The notes under the pieces were generated by a model. The model did no database searches. It had not been told where the DNA came from and saw nothing but the letters and a program-made list of their open reading frames with translations. From Muribaculaceae bacterium (GTDB taxonomy: Bacteria; Bacteroidota; Bacteroidia; Bacteroidales; Muribaculaceae): 64,000 bases of DNA. The position numbers and the translations under genes were made by a program. Of this stretch, positions 54,502-63,025 are shown one piece after another (within the stretch, counting starts at the first letter, position 1; the number at the start of each line of letters is the position of its first letter). Where the stretch lies: contig JAFLTP010000004.1 of NCBI GenBank assembly GCA_022510405.1, forward strand, positions 49,286 to 113,285, written 5' to 3'.

Positions 54502-56922
54502 TTAACTTTCAAAAAATAGTTCGACAATTTCACCTTCCGGTATAGAAAGATTTATCAGTAAATTTTCATCCACAGGTAAAGATTGGTTGTTGCTTGATTT
54601 CACTATTTTAATGCCTTCAGGGACTTTTACTTTCAACTGTTCTTTATATCCTCCTGTGATTTTAGCTTCAAACGGAGATCCATTCTTCCATTTTATGTCG
54701 ATCTCATTGCCTCCACGGGTTTTGAATCCTTTAAGGCTACCATTCTTTAGAGCGTCGGGAAGGGCAGGGAGGATATTAATATACCCATCGTGACTTTGGA
54801 TAAGCATTTCACTGATTCCTGCAGTTCCACCGAAATTTCCATCGATTTGGAAGGGTGGATGTGAACAGAAAAGATTGGGAAAGGTTCCGGCACGGTGTCT
54901 TGCCGCACCTTCAACTAATGCCGGTTGTAGCAATCCTTTGAATACTTTCCATGCCCGGTTTCCATCTAAAAGTCTTGAATGGAAATTAATTTTCCATGCT
55001 CGGGACCATCCTGTTCCTTCGTCACCACGGACATCAAGTGTTTTCTTTGCTGCTTCCATTAGTTCGGGTGTCTTTTCAGGAGAAATGCTATACCCAGGGT
55101 AAAGGCCGTAAAGATGGCTCACATGACGATGGTGAGGATCCACTTCCTCATATTCTTCAAGCCATTCCATCAATCTTCCCTGGCTGTCAATCTGCATAGG
55201 GGGCAACAAATCCAAAGCCGCTTTTAGTTTAGGCACGTCTTCATCTTCCAGTTCAAGAACTTCAGCTGCTCTTATTACATTGCTCCAAAGTTCGCTGATT
55301 ATTTGGGTATCCATTGCCGGTCCCATACAGACACTGATAGGTGTGGTGTTGTCACCCGCAACATAAAATTCATTTTCCGGAGAGGAACTGGGGGCAGTAA
55401 CCAACCATCCGTTCTTTGGTTCATTAATCAATGTGGAATAAAAGAACATTGCCGCACCTTTCATTACCGGATAATATTTTTCAAGGAAATCCTTATCTCC
55501 GGTAAAGTCATAGTGATCCCACAAATGCTCACACAGCCATGCACCTCCGGTGTTGGTGGCACCCCATGATGGGTTTTCACCGGGTTCGGTGTAATTCCAA
55601 ACATTGGTCATCATGTGCATCACCCAACCATCGGCATCATCGCCATAAAAGGCTTTTGCAGATCTTTCACCACTTGGCACCGCTCTCAATGTCAATTCGG
55701 CAAGTGGTAAATGAAGCTCTGACAAGTTTGCAGTTTCCGCTGGCCAATGGTTCATCTGTACATTGATATTTGTATGATAATCTCCATTCCATGGGGTTGA
55801 AGTGCCATTTGCCCATAACCCTTGCAGGTTTGGAGGCAAAAATCCGGGTTGAGTGGACGAAATCAAAAGGTATCTGCCGTAATTATAATATAAAGCGGCC
55901 AAATTGGTGTCGGAGTCATCATTCTGGAATTCCTTAATTCTTTTATCAGTGGGAAGTAATGAATTGTCATTTGATTGAAACTCCACTTCAGCCCTGGCCA
56001 TAAGATTTGAATGGGCTTCCATCCCCTTCTCCAATGCTTTTTCCGAGTCCTGAAGAATTTTGTTTAATTTGAGTGACGCTTCTTGAAGATAATTCTCCGG
56101 ATAAAAATAAGTTGTTGCTGCCGATATTCCAATCCATGCTATATCGGCATCAGTTACCTTGATAACCGAATCCCCTTGCATTTCTATTTTTGCCCGTTCT
56201 CCGCTTATGTTGACACCTGTTTCGGCACAATACCTGACACCTGCGACATTTTCCTGACCGCTATATAATTCACCGGACAGAAGGAGTCTACCGGAAGCCG
56301 GAGAAGTTACTGCGCCTCTTTCAGGACGCGAGATTGTATAAGAGAAATTAATTTTACCGGGTTGGGAAGCGGTTATTTTTATCAGCATTCCGTCTTCACC
56401 TCTTGGCACCGAATATTCCCTTGTATATGTGGTGCCATCCGGAAGGGTAAAGGTGGTCCATGAGAGAGCGGCATCCAAATCCAGACCTCGGGAATAATCC
56501 AACGGTTCAGTCATTTCAGTTCCGTAGTCATACCTGATATTTAAATCTCCCAACATCTGGTAGGAACCATAAGCACCACCGTCAACTTTTTTCGGAACGA
56601 AATGCTCGTACATCAACTCTTGAGCTTCTTTGTTCTTTCCCTGCTTCAACAATTCCCTGATTTCCGGCAAAGATTTGGAAGCTTCCGGATTTGAGTAGTC
56701 GAATTCGCTGCCGCTCCACATTGAAATCTCGTTAAGCACTATCGTTTCGTCAACGATACCTCCATCGGGCATCATCCCCAAGCGACCGTCGCCAAGTGGC
56801 AAAGTCTCTTCCCAGATTTTAGCCGGGCTGTCAAACCACAAGGTTTTGGTCGGCTTAATCTCGTAACCGGCCGAAACAGTCAAAGGAATGAGAATTAAGG
56901 ATGGCAATAATATTAGCTTCAT
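54502..56922 (-). CDS. GH95 alpha-1,2-L-fucosidase
   Basis: Inverting alpha-L-fucosidase. Signal peptide at about 1-18 (MKLILLPSLILIPLTVSAG). An N-terminal beta region (about 20-270) starts with the family's WFDSPAKIWEETLPLGDGRLG; an (alpha/alpha)6 barrel follows. Residues matching the known catalytic set of Bifidobacterium AfcA are visible: Asn385 and Asn387 in TNINVQMNHWPAE, Glu516 in SSSPENEF, and Asp694 in IDGNFGGTAG. It would remove alpha-1,2-fucose from the galactose of xyloglucan. I chose ATG 56922; the frame extends to 56958 but with a non-signal N-terminus. It lies 63 bases behind yhcH and probably shares its promoter. Confidence 0.93.
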   Translation of the reverse strand: MKLILLPSLILIPLTVSAGYEIKPTKTLWFDSPAKIWEETLPLGDGRLGMMPDGGIVDETIVLNEISMWSGSEFDYSNPEASKSLPEIRELLKQGKNKEAQELMYEHFVPKKVDGGAYGSYQMLGDLNIRYDYGTEMTEPLDYSRGLDLDAALSWTTFTLPDGTTYTREYSVPRGEDGMLIKITASQPGKINFSYTISRPERGAVTSPASGRLLLSGELYSGQENVAGVRYCAETGVNISGERAKIEMQGDSVIKVTDADIAWIGISAATTYFYPENYLQEASLKLNKILQDSEKALEKGMEAHSNLMARAEVEFQSNDNSLLPTDKRIKEFQNDDSDTNLAALYYNYGRYLLISSTQPGFLPPNLQGLWANGTSTPWNGDYHTNINVQMNHWPAETANLSELHLPLAELTLRAVPSGERSAKAFYGDDADGWVMHMMTNVWNYTEPGENPSWGATNTGGAWLCEHLWDHYDFTGDKDFLEKYYPVMKGAAMFFYSTLINEPKNGWLVTAPSSSPENEFYVAGDNTTPISVCMGPAMDTQIISELWSNVIRAAEVLELEDEDVPKLKAALDLLPPMQIDSQGRLMEWLEEYEEVDPHHRHVSHLYGLYPGYSISPEKTPELMEAAKKTLDVRGDEGTGWSRAWKINFHSRLLDGNRAWKVFKGLLQPALVEGAARHRAGTFPNLFCSHPPFQIDGNFGGTAGISEMLIQSHDGYINILPALPDALKNGSLKGFKTRGGNEIDIKWKNGSPFEAKITGGYKEQLKVKVPEGIKIVKSSNNQSLPVDENLLINLSIPEGEIVELFFES

Positions 56923-56985
56923 GATTTCATTTTTAAAAGGACAACGGTGGCAAGTCAAAGGTTATGACAAAAATTGAGGAGCGAT

Positions 56986-57525
56986 TTATTTAACGAATTC
57001 GATTTTGCCGACAACTTTACGCGACACTCCGGGATTTTCCTTGGAACGTACAGACGGTTGATGCATGTCGGCCGGGAAATAAAGGAAGAAACGTTTGGGA
57101 TCGGCAAGCACATAATCGATAGGTTCGTCAGTTGTGTAATTTGTCTTATCCTTTACCGGATCATATTCACCTGTGGGAATGACATGATGAGCAAGTCCCA
57201 TAAGTTCGTTACCTTGGAAGGTGTACTGGAGATCAATAAAATTTTTGTGCGACTCGATCTTAGTATCCTCAGCGGATTTGGGAGTATACTCAAGGATATT
57301 AATCCAAAGTCGGCCATCTTCGAGCACAATTTTGCCTGCTTCCAAAGTGTTGGGATCAGTATCTGCCAAAAACTTGAAAAGTTTGTCCCAAAGAGGTTTA
57401 TTAGCCTTATATTGTCGAGCGAATTCCACTGCGTCGATAGTTTCGTCAGCCACAGCATCCCAACCGTTTGCCCATTCACGGCTTTCCATCCATTTGCGGG
57501 CTTCTTCTTTAGTCATATTTGCCAT
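56986..57525 (-). CDS. YhcH/YjgK/YiaL (DUF386) family sugar-processing protein
   Basis: Cupin-like beta-sandwich protein; EbgC-type members modify the anomeric state of freed sugars or bind metal. Features are LEDGRLWINILEYTPKS, ESHKNFIDLQYTFQGNE, and FFLYFPADMHQPSV with the metal-binding H/E/H pattern. No signal peptide, so cytosolic. I chose ATG 57525 (MANMTKEEA); the frame continues to 57576 but the added residues lie before the promoter's expected leader end and look non-coding. It leads the GH95 transcript, so a fucose or galactose product is a plausible substrate. Confidence 0.82.
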   Translation of the reverse strand: MANMTKEEARKWMESREWANGWDAVADETIDAVEFARQYKANKPLWDKLFKFLADTDPNTLEAGKIVLEDGRLWINILEYTPKSAEDTKIESHKNFIDLQYTFQGNELMGLAHHVIPTGEYDPVKDKTNYTTDEPIDYVLADPKRFFLYFPADMHQPSVRSKENPGVSRKVVGKIEFVK

Positions 57526-57582
57526 AATAAGGTTAAATTTGGTATTAGAGGAAATTTTTGAAAAAAATTGTTTCAATCGTTC

Positions 57583-57615
57583 ACAAAGGTATAGAATTTA
57601 TTTTTTTAATCCAAA
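57583..57615 (-). promoter_or_regulatory. Consensus promoter for yhcH-GH95
   Basis: On the minus strand, TTTG (57615-57612), a 20-base spacer, and TACCTTTGT (57591-57583) form a full-match Bacteroidota promoter, about 58 bases before the yhcH ATG. This is the best promoter in the window. Confidence 0.8.
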
Positions 57616-57630
57616 GCCGGTTGGTGATTT

Positions 57631-57712
57631 TAGAAAGGAAAGTCTTGTCGGTTTATAGGACTTAAGGAAAAGTCCTTCCCGTTGAGAGGACTTAGGAAAA
57701 GTCCTTCCCGTT
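57631..57712. repeat. Tandem 30-nt repeats with inner palindrome
   Basis: Two adjacent copies (57651-57680 and 57681-57711) share AGGACTT, a short loop, AAGTCCT, then TCCCGTT; a decayed third copy is at 57631-57650. The arms AGGACTT/AAGTCCT are exact reverse complements. The second copy is identical over 32 bases to a copy at 63260-63291. Confidence 0.85.
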
Positions 57713-57722
57713 TGGGAATAAA

Positions 57723-57794
57723 AAAAGGGAGGCTCGGGAAAATGACTGAAAGGATGGAGGAATAGTGCAGTCATTTTCGTCGAGCCTCCCTTTT
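57723..57794. terminator. Two-tier hairpin terminator after fcl
   Basis: An outer stem AAAAGGGAGGCTCG (57723-57736) pairs with 57781-57794, and an inner stem AAAATGACTG (57739-57748) pairs with 57768-57777. Both are perfect. On the minus strand the outer stem is followed by T residues. It lies 18 bases beyond the fcl stop and closes that transcript. Confidence 0.88.
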
Positions 57795-57812
57795 GTAAGT
57801 TATTAACTTCTA

Positions 57813-58754
57813 TTATCTTTCCGCTCGCATAGGGTTTGAAAGGAAATCTTCGTAAGCCAATCGGATACCCTCTGGCAGTTCAGTTGAATAGGACCAACCG
57901 AGAGCGGTGGCTTTCGAAACGTCGAGAAGTTTGCGGGGTGTACCGTTCGGTTTTGAGGTGTCCCATTTGATATCTCCATCAAAACCTACAACCTTAGCCA
58001 CGATTTCCGTCAGATCTTTTATAGTTACTTCTTTACCTGTGCCGGCATTCACTGTTTCGTTTCCGGAATAATTGTTCATAAGGAAGACGCAGAGATTGGC
58101 AAGGTCATCCACATAAAGGAACTCACGGAAGGGGGAACCGTCTCCCCAGCAAGTGACCGATTCGGCGCCAGTTTCCTTAGCCTCGTGGAAACGGCGGATG
58201 AGGGCAGGGAGAACGTGGGAATGTTCCGGATGGTAATTGTCGTTGGGACCGTAAAGATTGGTAGGCATTACTGAAATGAAATCCGTACCGTATTGACGGT
58301 TAAGATATTCGCAATATTTGAGACCTGAAATCTTGGCAAGAGCATATGCCTCGTTCGTCTGTTCCAAGGAGGATGTCAGCAGACAAGACTCAGGCATGGG
58401 CTGCGGTGCCAACCTCGGATAGATGCAGGAGGAACCCAAGAATTCCAGTTTCTTGACACCGTTTTTCCATGCCGCATGGATAACGTTCATCTCGAGGATC
58501 ATGTTGTCATACATGAAATCAGCCGGAGCAGAATTGTTGGCGATGATACCACCGACCTTTGCGGCCGCCAGAAAAACGTATTCAGGTTTTTCTTCCTCAA
58601 AGAACTTGTTGACAGCTGCCTGGTTGGTCAAGTCAAGTTCAGCATGAGTGCGGGTTATGATGTTTGTATAACCCTGTTTTTGAAGTTCTCTTACTATAGC
58701 CGAACCTACCATGCCGCGATGGCCGGCAACGTATATTTTTGATGTTTTTTGCAT
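57813..58754 (-). CDS. fcl: GDP-L-fucose synthase
   Basis: NADPH-dependent 3,5-epimerase/4-reductase that converts GDP-4-keto-6-deoxymannose (product of Gmd) to GDP-L-fucose. Short-chain dehydrogenase fold: dinucleotide loop [10 protein letters not shown] (11-20), [18 protein letters not shown], and catalytic Tyr137/Lys141 in [10 protein letters not shown]. Further on [19 protein letters not shown] is a family signature. Length 313 is normal. It is the last gene of the gmd transcript but separated from the fusion gene by the heptamer array, which ends 12 bases before its ATG. Confidence 0.95.
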   Translation of the reverse strand: MQKTSKIYVAGHRGMVGSAIVRELQKQGYTNIITRTHAELDLTNQAAVNKFFEEEKPEYVFLAAAKVGGIIANNSAPADFMYDNMILEMNVIHAAWKNGVKKLEFLGSSCIYPRLAPQPMPESCLLTSSLEQTNEAYALAKISGLKYCEYLNRQYGTDFISVMPTNLYGPNDNYHPEHSHVLPALIRRFHEAKETGAESVTCWGDGSPFREFLYVDDLANLCVFLMNNYSGNETVNAGTGKEVTIKDLTEIVAKVVGFDGDIKWDTSKPNGTPRKLLDVSKATALGWSYSTELPEGIRLAYEDFLSNPMRAER

Positions 58755-58765
58755 AATATAATTTT

Positions 58766-59101
58766 AAGTGACGAGTGCCGAGTGACGAGTGCCGAGTGCC
58801 GAGTGCGGAGTGCCAAGTGCCAAGTGCAGAGTGCCGAGTGCCGGGTGCCGAGTGCCGGGTGCCGAGTGCCGAGTGCCGAGTGCCAAGTGCCAACTGCAGA
58901 GTGCCAAGTGCCGAGTGCCAACTGCAGAGTGCCAAGTGCCGAGTGCCGGGTGCCGGGTGCCAACTGCAGAGTGCCGAGTGCCAAGTGCCAAGAGCCAACT
59001 GCAGAGTGCAGAGTGCCGAGTGCCGGGTGCCAACTGTAGAGTGCCGAGGGCCGAGTGCCAAGTGCAGAGTGCAGAGTGCAGAGTGCCGGGTGCCGGGTTA
59101 C
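58766..59101. repeat. Array of 48 tandem heptamers, consensus GAGTGCC
   Basis: By direct count, positions 58766-59101 divide into 48 consecutive 7-base units without a single insertion or deletion. Most are GAGTGCC; variants are AAGTGCC, GGGTGCC, AACTGCA and GAGTGCA. The array lies 37 bases after the fusion-gene stop and 11 bases before the fcl ATG, both on the minus strand. Because 7 is not a multiple of 3 and no unit makes a stop, frames stay open on both strands with a 7-residue period (VPSAECR on plus, ALGTRHS on minus). I judge these frames non-coding. The 384-bp gap holds nothing else. Confidence 0.95.
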
Positions 59102-59138
59102 AAGGCCTCGTCAGTTTTGTTGTAAAAACTCCTTTTTG

Positions 59139-60326
59139 TTATAAACGGCGGATTTTAATTGAGATTGCATCGGAGGGAATATTGGAGCCGTCATGCACAA
59201 TCAAGAGATGACCTCCACCACCGGCCCCGGTCATTTTCCAGGCCAGCGCGCCTTCATTTTTCACCTTGTCGATCCAGTCTTGCACACCGGGTTGCATCAT
59301 GGCCGGAAACATAGCCACCTGAGCATCGAAAGAATCCTGATAGCCCTTTACAAACCGCTCAAGATCCATGTCTTTGATAGCCTCCCAGGTTCTGTCGGCC
59401 GCATCTGTGAGAGCCCTTACCTTTTCCGGTGTAATATCCTTACCCTCGACCACGGAACAACCCTGTCTGCGTGGAAACATCGGCACCAATGCGATATGGT
59501 TTTCCAACCAGTCGAGTATTTTAGGGTCATGTATACGTTCTATTTTGGTTGGCCAATAGGTGTTGTCGTAATAATGGCGTGCAAGTCCGGACAGGCAGAT
59601 GCCGATGGCATCCTGAGCGCCGGAGATGTGACCTTTTCCGTCCTCCGGATGGTTTTCGAAACAGAACAACAGACGTGCCAATGTTTCTTCGTCACCTTCC
59701 GGCAACTGAAACTTCCAGATTGATTTGGCGGCATTACGGGTCGAGGTTGACATACCGCCTCGTTCCATGAATTCAGCCGTCGGTTCTATGGAGGCTGTAA
59801 TAGCCCAGCCGGCTCCATATTGTGAAACATACGGCTGGTCGATCCAGGTTCCGGCTATGTCCACACGGTAAGGAATCTGTGACTTGACCTCCGAACGGAG
59901 AGAGGTGGTTGACCTTGCCTTCAGACCTTCCTCGGGAATTCTTTGCAGTTCTATATATTCGATACCCCTCTCTTCACAGAATTTTCTTTTTTCCTCGCTG
60001 CCCCCGTCGGTGTTCACCACAAAGATGTCGGGTTTTATCTCGTCCACTGAAGCTACAAAATCCATCATTCCGGAACCTCGGTTGATAACCGCATCCTTCA
60101 CATAGCGAATCGCCTTCACCATATACAGCCTTTCCTTTTCGGAATAAATGGTCTGGCGGTTTTTAAGGTTCCTGATAGTTTCATCGGAACCGATACCTAC
60201 ATAGAGATCGCCATATTGTGCGGCCTCCTTGAAGAAAGCCACGTGTCCCGAATGCAACATGTCATAGCAACCCGAGACAAACACCTTTTTATTTTTAGGA
60301 GAGGAGAAAGCTTCTTTATCCTTCAT
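59139..60326 (-). CDS. Nucleotidyltransferase-GHMP kinase fusion (candidate L-fucose salvage enzyme)
   Basis: Two-domain enzyme of 395 residues. Residues about 13-145 form a cytidylyltransferase-like domain with VSGCYDMLHSGHVAFF (HxGH at 25-28), GIGSDETI, YSEKER, and the TTS segment at 140-142. Residues about 150-395 form a GHMP-kinase domain: PYRVDIAGTWIDQPY (152-166), close to the RxDLAGGWTD signature of fucokinases; GGMSTSTRNAA (190-200) as the ATP loop; GHISGAQDAIG (232-242); and MTGAGGGGHLL (365-375). The predicted reaction is phosphorylation of a sugar and activation to an NDP-sugar. The operon (fucP, mutarotase) suggests L-fucose. It is unlike Fkp, whose pyrophosphorylase domain is of another family. 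Overlaps fucP by 11 bases. Confidence 0.78.
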   Translation of the reverse strand: MKDKEAFSSPKNKKVFVSGCYDMLHSGHVAFFKEAAQYGDLYVGIGSDETIRNLKNRQTIYSEKERLYMVKAIRYVKDAVINRGSGMMDFVASVDEIKPDIFVVNTDGGSEEKRKFCEERGIEYIELQRIPEEGLKARSTTSLRSEVKSQIPYRVDIAGTWIDQPYVSQYGAGWAITASIEPTAEFMERGGMSTSTRNAAKSIWKFQLPEGDEETLARLLFCFENHPEDGKGHISGAQDAIGICLSGLARHYYDNTYWPTKIERIHDPKILDWLENHIALVPMFPRRQGCSVVEGKDITPEKVRALTDAADRTWEAIKDMDLERFVKGYQDSFDAQVAMFPAMMQPGVQDWIDKVKNEGALAWKMTGAGGGGHLLIVHDGSNIPSDAISIKIRRL

Positions 60327-61587
60327 AAGCCAGAGAAGTTTTATTTACCTTTAAATTGTATATCCCGTAAGACATTATCACCAGGAAACAGAAGGCAGGC
60401 AATATGAAGGAAAGAGATATGCCGTAAGCATCGGAAATCAAAGCCTGCAGGGGAGTCAATACCGCGCCACCCAAGATGGCCATGATAAGGCCCGAGGCTC
60501 CGATCTTGGTGTATCTTTCCTCAACATTGCCCAACGCAATACCGTAGATGGTAGGGAACATCAGCGACATCACTGCCGATATACCTATCAAAGCGACTAT
60601 TGAGACAGTGCCGCTGCCCACTATAACGATTCCGGTCAAAATGATTCCGAGTATGGAAGCCAGAAATAGCAAGGTTGCGGGCCTGTAGAATTTCATCAGC
60701 CAGGTAAAGAAGAACCTGAAGGCGGTGAACGCCACGATTGAATACAGGAAAATCAGGGAAGCCTCCTTTTCAAGGGAACCTGTCTCCGCCATTACATACC
60801 TTATAGTGAATGACCATACACAGGTCTGCACCCCAACATAAAAGAACTGTGCCACAACACCGTTGCGATAATTAGGGTTCCTCCATAGATGGCTGAAACA
60901 TTCACTGAGAGGAGCGGTATCGGAATCATCCCTGTCCTTCGGCATTTTAGCCAGAAGTATGACAATGAACAGAACAAGCAGTATCCCTCCGATAATCATG
61001 TATGTTCCAGAGACGGCATCGAGTTCATGTCGTTGTAAATCCATCAGAGCCTGCTCTGACATGAGGCTCCTTTCCTCCGCTCCCGCTTCATGGAGTTCCG
61101 AGAGGATAAAATGGCGGCTTAAAAGTATACCACCGATTGCCCCGATGGGATTGAACGTCTGCGCGATGTTGAGTCGCCGGGTAGCCGATTCCCTCGACCC
61201 CATCGAGAGGATATAGGGATTGGCGGTGGTTTCCAGTATCGAACAGCCCCCTGCCATCACATAGATCGCGAACAGGAAGAAAGGATATGAGGCGGCTTGA
61301 CCCGCGGGATAAAACAGGAGAGTGCCGAGTGCATACAAAACGAGACCGACAAGTATGCCGGTCTTGTAGTTGAATCTCATGATGAAGAGGGCCGCCGGGA
61401 GCGCGAAGCAGAAATAAGCGCCATAAAAGGCGAACTGCACGAGCGATGTCTGGAGGTCAGACATCGACATGATCCTCTTGAACGCGGCAAGGAGCGTGTC
61501 GTTCATATTGTTGGCCACTCCCCAGAGCATGAAGAGGAGCGAGACCAGCAGGAACGGTATCCAATATTTCCTTTCAACAGTTTTCAT
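60316..61587 (-). CDS. fucP: L-fucose:H+ symporter (FucP-type permease)
   Basis: Inner-membrane major-facilitator transporter with about 12 helices. It keeps both protonation/substrate acidic residues of E. coli FucP in matching context: Asp30 in WGVANNMNDTLL and Glu119 in CSILETTANPYIL. NIAQTFNPIGAIGGILL is another family segment. Length 423 is normal. It overlaps the mutarotase gene by 14 bases and the fusion gene by 11, so the three are tightly coupled. Likely imports fucose released by GH95/GH29. Glucose/galactose transport is a possible alternative within this subfamily. Confidence 0.88.
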   Translation of the reverse strand: MKTVERKYWIPFLLVSLLFMLWGVANNMNDTLLAAFKRIMSMSDLQTSLVQFAFYGAYFCFALPAALFIMRFNYKTGILVGLVLYALGTLLFYPAGQAASYPFFLFAIYVMAGGCSILETTANPYILSMGSRESATRRLNIAQTFNPIGAIGGILLSRHFILSELHEAGAEERSLMSEQALMDLQRHELDAVSGTYMIIGGILLVLFIVILLAKMPKDRDDSDTAPLSECFSHLWRNPNYRNGVVAQFFYVGVQTCVWSFTIRYVMAETGSLEKEASLIFLYSIVAFTAFRFFFTWLMKFYRPATLLFLASILGIILTGIVIVGSGTVSIVALIGISAVMSLMFPTIYGIALGNVEERYTKIGASGLIMAILGGAVLTPLQALISDAYGISLSFILPAFCFLVIMSYGIYNLKVNKTSLAYEG

Positions 61588-61918
61588 CAGTCAGAGAGAA
61601 AATCCTTTCCATGTCATGCCATTTCCGGGCCGAGGAATCATCCTTGCCACATTGCTGGAACTGCGCGACAAAGTTTTCCCATTCCTGTTGGCGAGGAAGA
61701 GAGGCCAGTTTGTCGAAAACACTTTCCGGATTCAAACCATCCTCTATCTCCACAACCATCACCGCAAGGTTTCCCAGGAGTAAAAGCTCCATGTTATGGA
61801 TACCGGCATCCTTGATACCTTGCTTTATCTCCGGCCAGATATTCTCATGGATTTCGCGATACCGGGCGATGGAATCCTGATCCGGCTTCAGATATAATGT
61901 CTTTACAATACGTTGCAT
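61574..61918 (-). CDS. L-rhamnose mutarotase family protein, probable fucose mutarotase
   Basis: Small (114 residues) ferredoxin-like-fold protein of the RhaM family (PF05336), which equilibrates alpha and beta anomers. The conserved segment is ARYREIHENIWPEI with His24 as the likely catalytic residue; LLLGNLAVMVVEIEDG and the terminal EWENFVAQFQ...MERIFSL fit the family. No rhamnose genes are nearby. The fucose permease and the kinase fusion on either side suggest that the substrate is L-fucose. It is not of the FucU family usually used for that. Six bases follow the gmd stop. Confidence 0.85.
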   Translation of the reverse strand: MQRIVKTLYLKPDQDSIARYREIHENIWPEIKQGIKDAGIHNMELLLLGNLAVMVVEIEDGLNPESVFDKLASLPRQQEWENFVAQFQQCGKDDSSARKWHDMERIFSLTDENC

Positions 61919-61924
61919 CGAAAT

Positions 61925-63025
61925 TTATTTAACAATACCTTTTTCGAGGTATTCCTCGAGGTTACGTTTCACGTGCTCGCCGGCACGTTCTACGGCTACC
62001 TTGGCCATGTCCGCCTCGACCATCAGTTTCACCAATTGCTCGAAAGAAGTTTTCTTGAGAGGATCCCAGCCGAGTTCCTTCTTCGCTTTTGAAGGATCAC
62101 CCCAAAGGTTCACAACATCCGTTGGACGATAGAAATCCGGAGAGACCTCGACAAGAACCTTTCCGGTCTTAGCGTCGATACCCTTTTCATTTTCACCTTC
62201 TCCCTCGAATATAAGATCTATGCCGGCATGTTTGAATGCGAGCAGGCAGAACTCACGGACAGAATGCTGTTCACCGGTGGCGATGACATAATCATCCGGT
62301 TTGGGTTGCTGAAGGATGAGCCACATACATTCCACGTAATCCTTGGCATAACCCCAGTCACGTAAGGAAGACAGGTTGCCGAGATATAGTTTCTCCTGTT
62401 TGCCTTGAGCGATACGGGCAGCAGCAAGAGTAATTTTCCGAGTAACGAAAGTTTCGCCGCGGCGTTCAGATTCATGGTTGAACAGAATGCCCGAGCAGGC
62501 GAACATATTGTAGGCCTCACGATATTCCTTCACTATCCAGAAACCGTAGAGCTTTGCCACCGCGTAAGGGGAGTAAGGGTGGAACGGAGTCTTTTCATTT
62601 TGTGGCACCTCCTCCACCTTTCCGTACAGTTCCGATGTTGAGGCCTGGTAGAATCGGCAAGTGTCTGCGAGTCCGCACTGGCGGATACCTTCGAGTATAC
62701 GTAGCACACCGGTTGCGTCAACGTCGGCCGTGAATTCCGGAGAGTCGAATGAGACCTGCACATGACTTTGGGCCGCGAGGTTGTAAACCTCATCTGGTCT
62801 AACCTTGTTAAGCACCTGGATTATCGACATGGAGTCGCCAAGGTCTGCATAATGTAGATGGAAATGAGGGTTTTCCTCGAGATGGGCTATGCGTTCACGG
62901 AAATCGACAGAAGAACGACGGATGGTGCCATGTACTTCATATCCTTTTTCGATAAGAAGTTCAGCGAGGAATGAACCGTCCTGACCGGTGACACCGGTTA
63001 TAAGGGAAGTTTTAGGAGAATTCAT
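61925..63025 (-). CDS. gmd: GDP-mannose 4,6-dehydratase
   Basis: Converts GDP-D-mannose to GDP-4-keto-6-deoxy-D-mannose with bound NADP, the first step to GDP-L-fucose. Extended short-chain dehydrogenase: [14 protein letters not shown] (11-24) is the dinucleotide loop, RRSS (37-40), [16 protein letters not shown], and the catalytic Tyr154/Lys158 in [30 protein letters not shown] is a strong family signature. Length 366 is normal. It heads the leftward fucose transcript; no clear TAnnTTTG box is seen upstream in 63026-63250. Confidence 0.96.
   Translation of the reverse strand: MNSPKTSLITGVTGQDGSFLAELLIEKGYEVHGTIRRSSVDFRERIAHLEENPHFHLHYADLGDSMSIIQVLNKVRPDEVYNLAAQSHVQVSFDSPEFTADVDATGVLRILEGIRQCGLADTCRFYQASTSELYGKVEEVPQNEKTPFHPYSPYAVAKLYGFWIVKEYREAYNMFACSGILFNHESERRGETFVTRKITLAAARIAQGKQEKLYLGNLSSLRDWGYAKDYVECMWLILQQPKPDDYVIATGEQHSVREFCLLAFKHAGIDLIFEGEGENEKGIDAKTGKVLVEVSPDFYRPTDVVNLWGDPSKAKKELGWDPLKKTSFEQLVKLMVEADMAKVAVERAGEHVKRNLEEYLEKGIVK

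Noticed and set aside
56974..57561. Plus-strand frame of 195 residues opposite yhcH.
   Set aside because: The minus-strand frame has clear YhcH-family motifs and a consensus promoter; the plus frame has neither.
58766..59101. Possible CRISPR array.
   Set aside because: Units are 7 bases with no spacers, and no cas genes are present.
58749..59211. Long frames on both strands over the heptamer array, up to 140 residues, with 7-residue repeats.
   Set aside because: They follow automatically from a stop-free 7-base repeat read in any frame; they overlap on both strands and have no start context or domain.
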